Part shown: one piece after another, positions 59,053 through 64,000 of the stretch
How the letters are laid out: every line of letters starts with the position of its first letter
How positions within the stretch are numbered: the stretch's first letter is position 1
Origin: CBDDCX01 sp965226925
GTDB lineage: Bacteria > Gemmatimonadota > Gemmatimonadetes > Longimicrobiales > Gaopeijiaceae
Length of the DNA stretch: 64,000 bases
Assembly (NCBI GenBank): GCA_965226925.1
Contig: CBDDEN010000009.1
Span: 248,001-312,000, forward strand
Reading direction: 5' to 3'
The notes under the pieces: generated by a model
Database searches by the model: none
The model's input: the letters and a program-made list of their open reading frames with translations, nothing else
What the model was told of the DNA's origin: nothing
Made by a program: the position numbers and the translations under genes

Positions 59053-60528
59053 CTAGATGGCGCGTCCCGACACGGCTTTCCGAACGGAGTCCATCTCTTC
59101 AGCGGCGCCCTCCGGCGGGGAGGTCGCCAGGCTCACGCCGATGGTCACGGCGAAGCCGACGACGAAGCCGGGGATCATCTCGTAGAGCTCGAAGAACCGC
59201 TCCTTGAACAGCAGGACCCAGAGAACCGCCGCCAGGAATCCGCTCACCATGCCGGCGACGGCACCGGCGCGGGTGGTGCCCTTCCAGAACAGCGAGCACA
59301 GGACGACGGGGGTAAACGCACTGGCCAACCCCGACCAGGCGAAGAGAACGAACCAGAAGATGGCCCGCGCCCCCGTCAGGGCGGCCGCCAGCGCAACGGC
59401 TCCAATGACAACCGTGACACCCCTCCCGTAAAGCGAGAGTTGGCGCTCGCTGACCTCCGGACGGAAGATCTGCTGAACGATGTCCCTGACGACAGCGGAG
59501 GACGCCAGGATCAGGAGAGAGTCCACGGTGGACATGATGGCCGCCAGCACCACCACCAGGAAGACGCCCGTGAAGAGCGCCGGGAACAGCTCGCTGCTCA
59601 TCACGGGCAGGATCGTCTCCTGGTCGAGAAGTCCGGGGAATAGGACGCGCCCCGCCATTCCGCCGAACACCGCGCCGATGTCGAAAACCAGAATGACGAA
59701 CACGGCGATTCTACCGCCGTGAATGATGTCGCGGTGCCCGCGAGCCGCGATGAAACGTGTGAGCAACTGAGGCGAGCCCATGAAGGCCAGGCCGATGGCG
59801 ATGAACCCGGCGACGTCGACGAAGCCGCGAATGCTGACACCGTTGGCACCCATGAGGCCCAGGAGATTCGCATCTTCTGCCCGTAGCCCCGCGATCATCT
59901 GTGGCCAACCACCCACCGCCGCGATTCCCACGATGGGGAGCACGGCCAGGCAGACGAGCATCAGAACGCCCTGGAGGAGGTCGCTGTACGCCACCGCCTT
60001 GAAGCCGCCCACCGAGGTGTAGTAGAGGATCACCGCGGCCCCGATCCAGACGCCCATCGAGTAACTCGTGCCCAGGAACGATCCGAAGGCCTTCCCGGAA
60101 GCCGTGAGCTGGGCCGCGGTATACGCCGTGACCATGCTCACGATGATGACCATGCTGATCACGCGCATGACGTGACCGGCGTCGTGGAAGCGGGACTCCA
60201 GGTAGTCGGGAACGGTGATCGAGTCGAACCGGTCGGTGTACTCCTTGAACGGCCGGGCGACGTACTTCCACGCGATCAGGACGCCGAGGAACTCACCCAA
60301 CACCACCCAGAGGGCGTGAAACCCCACGGCATACCCCATGCCGGTGAGCCCCAGGAGTAGCCAGGCACTCTCTCCGGTGGACGTCGAGCTGAAGGCGATA
60401 ACCCAGGAGGGGAGTTGCTTCCCAGCCACGTAGTAGCCGGCAACGCTGCCCGACGACCGACTCCCCCAGGCGCCGAGACCCAGAAGGACGAGCAGGTAGA
60501 CGACGAGTACCGCGACCATAACCAACAC
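59053..60528 (-). CDS. Sodium/solute symporter (SSS family, PutP-like)
   Basis: This 491-residue transporter has about 13 helices and the SSS signatures YYVAGKQLPSWVIAFSSTST (sodium-site region), DSITVPDYLESRF and GGFKAVAYSDLLQGVLM. It begins at a GTG (60528) or ATG (60519). It is the last gene of an operon with mmsA and a class III aminotransferase, 44 bases after the latter. The substrate is therefore likely an amino or carboxylic acid fed into that pathway, such as beta-alanine or another amino acid. Confidence 0.9.
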   Translation of the reverse strand: MLVMVAVLVVYLLVLLGLGAWGSRSSGSVAGYYVAGKQLPSWVIAFSSTSTGESAWLLLGLTGMGYAVGFHALWVVLGEFLGVLIAWKYVARPFKEYTDRFDSITVPDYLESRFHDAGHVMRVISMVIIVSMVTAYTAAQLTASGKAFGSFLGTSYSMGVWIGAAVILYYTSVGGFKAVAYSDLLQGVLMLVCLAVLPIVGIAAVGGWPQMIAGLRAEDANLLGLMGANGVSIRGFVDVAGFIAIGLAFMGSPQLLTRFIAARGHRDIIHGGRIAVFVILVFDIGAVFGGMAGRVLFPGLLDQETILPVMSSELFPALFTGVFLVVVLAAIMSTVDSLLILASSAVVRDIVQQIFRPEVSERQLSLYGRGVTVVIGAVALAAALTGARAIFWFVLFAWSGLASAFTPVVLCSLFWKGTTRAGAVAGMVSGFLAAVLWVLLFKERFFELYEMIPGFVVGFAVTIGVSLATSPPEGAAEEMDSVRKAVSGRAI

Positions 60529-60572
60529 GGGTCAGCGCCGTCGTCCGGCAGGCAGGCTCCGGCTAGGTGACA

Positions 60573-61895
60573 CTAAGTGCCTTCGACCCGATGACAGGCT
60601 CGCTCCAGGCGCTCCAACCCTTCGTCGATCTCGGCCTCGGTAATGAGAAGCGAGGGTCCGATGCGGATGACGTGGCCGTGCAGCCCGCCGACCCCAATGA
60701 GCAGGCCCTCGGACTTCGCCGCCTCGAGAAGCGCCTGAGTCTTCTGAGGCGACGGCTCCTTGGTGTCCGGGTCCTCCACCAGCTCCATGGCCTGCATCAG
60801 ACCCATCCCACGCACGTCGCCGATCCAACGGAAGCGTGCATAGAGCTCCATGAGGCCGGCGTAGAGCTGCGCCCCACGCTCCTGGGAGCGTCGAGGAACG
60901 TCCTCCACCACCATCACCTCCAGGGTGGCGGCGGTCGCGGCCATGGATACGGGGCTACCTCCGAACGTGGAAATCGTCTTGGCCTTCCACGACGCCGCGA
61001 TGTCGGGACGGGTGATGGTGGCGCCGACCGGCATCCCGTTGGCGATGCCTTTCGCCATGACCATGATGTCGGGCTCGACCGATGCGTGTTCGATGGCGAA
61101 CCACCGCTCACCGGATCTGCCGAACCCGGACTGCACCTCATCCGAGATGAAGAGCCCTCCGTGGGACCGGATCACCTCGGCGACCCTCTCGAAGTATCCC
61201 GGGGGGGGCACGATGTAGCCGCCGACACCCATGATGGACTCGGCGATGAACGCGGCCGGTCTACCGTTCGTCGTCGTACGGATGACGTCCTCGAGATCGT
61301 TCACGAAAGCGTCCGTGCAGCTCTCGTCGCACGGCTGCTCGAACGGGCAGCGGTAGGGATACGGGGTCAGCGTGTGTTTGATGCCGGGAAACGAGGTGGC
61401 CATGGGCCGCCAGGCGCCCACCGCCGTGATGTTGGACGCGAGGAAGCTGCGGCCGTGGTACGCCTGCCTCAGAGCGATGATCTCCGTGCGACCCGTGTGG
61501 AGGCAGGCCATGTGGATCGCCGTTTCGATCGCCTCCGTCCCGGAATTCGTGAAGAACGTCTGGCTCAGCCGGCCCGGCGCGATGTCGGCCAGCCGTCGGG
61601 CGGCCTCCACCTGAGGCTCGGTGACATACAGCGTGGAGGTGTGTCCGAGCCGCGCCATCTGCTCCTGGGCGCGAGACACGACCTTCGGATTGCAGTGTCC
61701 CACCGAGGTCGTGAGGATGCCGCTGAAGAGATCCAGATACTCCTCGCCGTCTACGTCTCGCACCCGGACGCCTTCGCCCTCGGCCATGACGACCGGCTCG
61801 TCGTATAGGGGCTTTACCGCCGGGAATATGAACTCATGCTGGCCCGCCATGACGGCTCGGCTCTTCAACATCGTATCCGCTCCGCTGGTCTCCAT
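60573..61895 (-). CDS. Class III PLP aminotransferase (AGXT2/GABA-aminotransferase-like)
   Basis: This 440-residue enzyme has the fold-type I class III pattern: DVDGEEYLDLFSGILTTSVG, FFTNSGTEAIETAIHMA, ISDEVQSGFGRSGERWFA and the PLP lysine in MVMAKGIANGMPVGA. The frame is open to 62291 through mmsA antisense, but ATG 61895 follows GGGAGG and gives the usual length. It probably transfers the amino group of beta-alanine, 3-aminoisobutyrate, GABA or an alanine-glyoxylate pair. The next upstream gene in the operon, mmsA, uses the semialdehydes that beta-alanine or 3-aminoisobutyrate would yield. Confidence 0.9.
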   Translation of the reverse strand: METSGADTMLKSRAVMAGQHEFIFPAVKPLYDEPVVMAEGEGVRVRDVDGEEYLDLFSGILTTSVGHCNPKVVSRAQEQMARLGHTSTLYVTEPQVEAARRLADIAPGRLSQTFFTNSGTEAIETAIHMACLHTGRTEIIALRQAYHGRSFLASNITAVGAWRPMATSFPGIKHTLTPYPYRCPFEQPCDESCTDAFVNDLEDVIRTTTNGRPAAFIAESIMGVGGYIVPPPGYFERVAEVIRSHGGLFISDEVQSGFGRSGERWFAIEHASVEPDIMVMAKGIANGMPVGATITRPDIAASWKAKTISTFGGSPVSMAATAATLEVMVVEDVPRRSQERGAQLYAGLMELYARFRWIGDVRGMGLMQAMELVEDPDTKEPSPQKTQALLEAAKSEGLLIGVGGLHGHVIRIGPSLLITEAEIDEGLERLERACHRVEGT

Positions 61896-61957
61896 CCTAC
61901 CTCCCGTGTTGTGGCCTGGGGCCGCGGAGCCCCCGTTTGGATCAAGGCTGCTGCCGG

Positions 61958-63493
61958 TCAGGTGTTGCTCGGGAAGGCGTACTTCGTCCCCTCCCGCACG
62001 CCCGTCGACGGCCAGCGTTGGGTGATAGTTTTGCGTCGCGTGTAGAAGCGCACGCCGTCCGGTCCGTAAGCGAAGAGATCGCCGAACAGGGAACGCTTCC
62101 AACCACCGAAGCTGTGGTATGCGACCGGCACAGGTAGCGGGACATTGATGCCCACCATGCCTGCCTTGATGTGATCGCTGAAGTAGCGGGCCGCCTCGCC
62201 GTCGCGCGTGAAGATGCACGTGCCGTTGCCGAACTCGTGGGCGTCGGTGACGTCCATAACCTCTTGCATGCTGTCGGCGCGAACGACGCACAGCACCGGC
62301 CCGAAGATCTCGTCCGAGTAGATGCGCATGTCGGGCTTCACGTTGTCGAACAGGCAGGCACCGAGGAAGAAGCCGTCCTCATGACCCGGCACTTCCAGAC
62401 CCCTGCCGTCCACGACCAGGTCGGCGCCTTCCTCCACGCCGAGGTCCACGTAGCCGCGGACCTTCTCGTAGTGCTCTTCGGTGACCAACGGCCCCATGTC
62501 GTTCCCGGGCTCGCATCCGGCCCCCACCTTCATCTGCTCGATGCGCTCCGACAGGCCGGCGATCAGTGCGTCCCCCGTTTCCTGTCCGACCGCCACGACC
62601 ACGGAAATCGCCATGCAGCGCTCGCCGCAGGAGCCGTAGGCGGCGCCCATGAGCGCGTTGACCGCGTTCTCCATGTCTGCGTCGGGCATTACGATGGCGT
62701 GGTTCTTCGCGCCCCCCAGCGCCTGGACGCGCTTTCCGTTCGCGGTCCCGGTGCGGTAGACGTACTCCGCGATGGGCGTGGATCCGACGAAGCTGATCGC
62801 CTGGACGCTCTCGTCGCCAAGCAGCGTGTCGACGGCTTCCTTGCCACCGTTGACCAAGTTGAAGACGCCGTCCGGTAGGCCGGCCTCCTTCAGGAGCTCA
62901 GCCGCCAGCATCGGAGCGCTCGGATCACGCTCCGAGGGCTTGAGCACGAACGTGTTCCCGCAGACGAGTGCGATGGGATACATCCACATCGGGACCATCG
63001 CGGGGAAGTTGAACGGCGTGATGCCGGCCACCACACCCAGAGGCTGGAACTCCGACCAGCTGTCGATGGCCGGCCCGACGTTCTTGCTGTACTCGCCCTT
63101 CAGCAGGTGAGGAGCCCCACACGCGTACTCGACGTTCTCGATACCCCGCTGCAGCTCGCCCGCGGCGTCCTCCCGCACCTTGCCGTGCTCCTGACTCAGC
63201 AGCGCAACCAGGCGGTCGGCGTTCTCCTCCAGCAGCTCCTTGTATCGGAACATCACGCGGGCTCGCTTGGCCGCCGGTGTGTCCCTCCACGCGGGGAACG
63301 CCTCGTGGGCGGCGGCGATGGCCTGTTCGACGGTCTTCTTGCCGGCCAGGGCCACGCGGCGGACGATCTCTCCGGTCGCAGGGTCGTAGACGGCCTGACT
63401 GTCGGCCGAATCGACGACGGACTCGCCGTTGATGAAGTGACCGACCACCGAAGTAGCCGTGCCCGTCGCGGTAGCCGTCACTGTGTGCGTCAT
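61958..63493 (-). CDS. mmsA: CoA-acylating methylmalonate-semialdehyde dehydrogenase
   Basis: This 511-residue enzyme belongs to the MmsA/IolA branch of the aldehyde dehydrogenases. It has ITPFNFPAMVPMWMYPIAL and FVLKPSERDPSAPM (NAD site), ALGGAKNHAIVMPDAD and the catalytic Cys in GSCGERCMAISV. It converts methylmalonate or malonate semialdehyde plus CoA to propionyl- or acetyl-CoA, releasing CO2. The stretch AKNH in place of the usual catalytic-loop Glu region is typical of this CoA-dependent branch. GGAAGG precedes the ATG. It heads the mmsA - aminotransferase - symporter operon. Confidence 0.94.
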   Translation of the reverse strand: MTHTVTATATGTATSVVGHFINGESVVDSADSQAVYDPATGEIVRRVALAGKKTVEQAIAAAHEAFPAWRDTPAAKRARVMFRYKELLEENADRLVALLSQEHGKVREDAAGELQRGIENVEYACGAPHLLKGEYSKNVGPAIDSWSEFQPLGVVAGITPFNFPAMVPMWMYPIALVCGNTFVLKPSERDPSAPMLAAELLKEAGLPDGVFNLVNGGKEAVDTLLGDESVQAISFVGSTPIAEYVYRTGTANGKRVQALGGAKNHAIVMPDADMENAVNALMGAAYGSCGERCMAISVVVAVGQETGDALIAGLSERIEQMKVGAGCEPGNDMGPLVTEEHYEKVRGYVDLGVEEGADLVVDGRGLEVPGHEDGFFLGACLFDNVKPDMRIYSDEIFGPVLCVVRADSMQEVMDVTDAHEFGNGTCIFTRDGEAARYFSDHIKAGMVGINVPLPVPVAYHSFGGWKRSLFGDLFAYGPDGVRFYTRRKTITQRWPSTGVREGTKYAFPSNT

Positions 63494-63579
63494 GATGCTG
63501 ATCGCCTTCCAAGGAGTACGCCGAGGGTGGTTGGGGGCACCCCCCGGCCTGGAGTGGGCGCCCCCCGCTCAGGTGAGGG

Positions 63580-64000
63580 CTAGAAGCCGCCCGCCCTGAG
63601 GCGTTCCAACGCCTGCAACGCAGGTCGGTTGTTCGGCGCGATCTCGGGGGATTTCTCGAACGCCTCGATGGCCACTTCGGTCTCGCCCTCGAAGGCGTTG
63701 ATCTGGCCCTTGAGAAGCCAGGACGCCACGGACTCGGGGTGGTACCCGAGGTTCATGTCCACAACCGCCATGGCGGCACCCGCGTCGTCCCTGGCCAAGG
63801 CCTGGGCCACCTCTTCCAGAGAGCCCGGGCCGAAGTCGTACGCCCCGCGACCGAAGTACTCCTCGCGCAACTCCGCATAGCGCGCCTGCAGTGCGTCGAG
63901 CCCCCCGTCCTGGGCCGCCCAGGTGAGTTCCGGCACGAGCGTAGCGGGTCGTGTCCGCCCCGAATGGCATGTGACGCATGCCACTTCTCGATGTTGTGCG
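63580..64000 (-). CDS. c-type cytochrome with TPR-like tail (5' end outside window)
   Basis: Only the C-terminal 139 codons are present. The visible start reads AQHREVACVTCHSGRTRPAT, with a CVTCH (CxxCH) heme-attachment motif. After a linker with REEYFGRGAYDFGPG comes a helical region with a TPR-like repeat (SWLLKGQINAFEGETEVAIE and AFEKSPEIAPNNRPAL). This order of heme motif then TPRs resembles cytochrome c proteins of the photosynthetic-reaction-centre-subunit-like family seen in Gemmatimonadota and Acidobacteriota. The full protein lies across the window edge. Its function is not known from this part. Confidence 0.72.
   Translation of the reverse strand, partial: AQHREVACVTCHSGRTRPATLVPELTWAAQDGGLDALQARYAELREEYFGRGAYDFGPGSLEEVAQALARDDAGAAMAVVDMNLGYHPESVASWLLKGQINAFEGETEVAIEAFEKSPEIAPNNRPALQALERLRAGGF

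Overview
The window is about 65% GC by eye and densely coded on both strands. It reads as a chromosomal segment of a free-living, Gram-negative, heterotrophic bacterium. Support comes from a TonB-dependent receptor, lipoproteins, heme A synthase, a 2-oxoglutarate dehydrogenase E1, and many genes that look typical of Gemmatimonadota (a BNR/VPS10-type secreted protein, a PspA-like coiled-coil protein, DUF2723 and DUF6526 proteins, a cytochrome c with TPRs). The phylum is an inference from family resemblance. No rRNA, tRNA or CRISPR array was recognised.

Layout. 1-12 kb: an NAD-glutamate dehydrogenase cut by the window edge, a YhaO/YhaN (SbcD/SbcC-like) nuclease-ATPase pair followed by a frameshifted alpha/beta hydrolase, and three glycosyltransferases. 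12-16 kb: a tightly overlapping operon pgeF - small CxxC protein - osmC, in which osmC carries an in-frame TGA exactly at its first redox cysteine followed by a SECIS-like hairpin. This is a candidate selenoprotein. A FecA-like receptor with a Fur-box-like palindrome follows. 16-34 kb: sucA, a quinone oxidoreductase, a DnaQ-type exonuclease, the VPS10-like protein, a patatin, an acyl-CoA dehydrogenase, an ABC exporter, ctaA, a kinase-like ATPase with a V4R-like partner, and an orphan E1 alpha subunit. 33.7-36.2 kb: an ECF sigma factor behind a second Fur-like box, the PspA-like protein, and a decayed patch with an IS5-type transposase fragment between two copies of the same gene tail.

36-45 kb: an M20 peptidase and trpE whose stop codons lie in the two arms of one hairpin, then a lone hydantoinase A, a DUF2723 membrane protein and two small unknown proteins. 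45-48.3 kb: a second SbcD/SbcC-like pair with an upstream membrane protein. Here the metal-binding motifs of the nuclease and all ATP motifs of the ATPase are degenerate while the CxxC zinc hook is kept, which makes it the other most unusual locus. 48.3-54 kb: a lipoprotein, a BtuFCD-type importer, an rsgA gene broken by an imperfect 140-bp tandem duplication, and a primary-type sigma factor. 54-64 kb: a PP2C phosphatase, an HD phosphohydrolase, a GIY-YIG UvrC-like protein overlapping a CoA transferase, a three-gene operon (mmsA, class III aminotransferase, sodium/solute symporter) suited to beta-alanine or related amino acid use, and the end of a c-type cytochrome.

Several disruptions (hydrolase, rsgA, the gene tails near the IS5 fragment) are consistent with loss of one base from a run of identical bases, and two of them sit in imperfect direct duplications. 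Local assembly or consensus error is therefore a live alternative to real decay at those places. The osmC TGA does not fit that error pattern.
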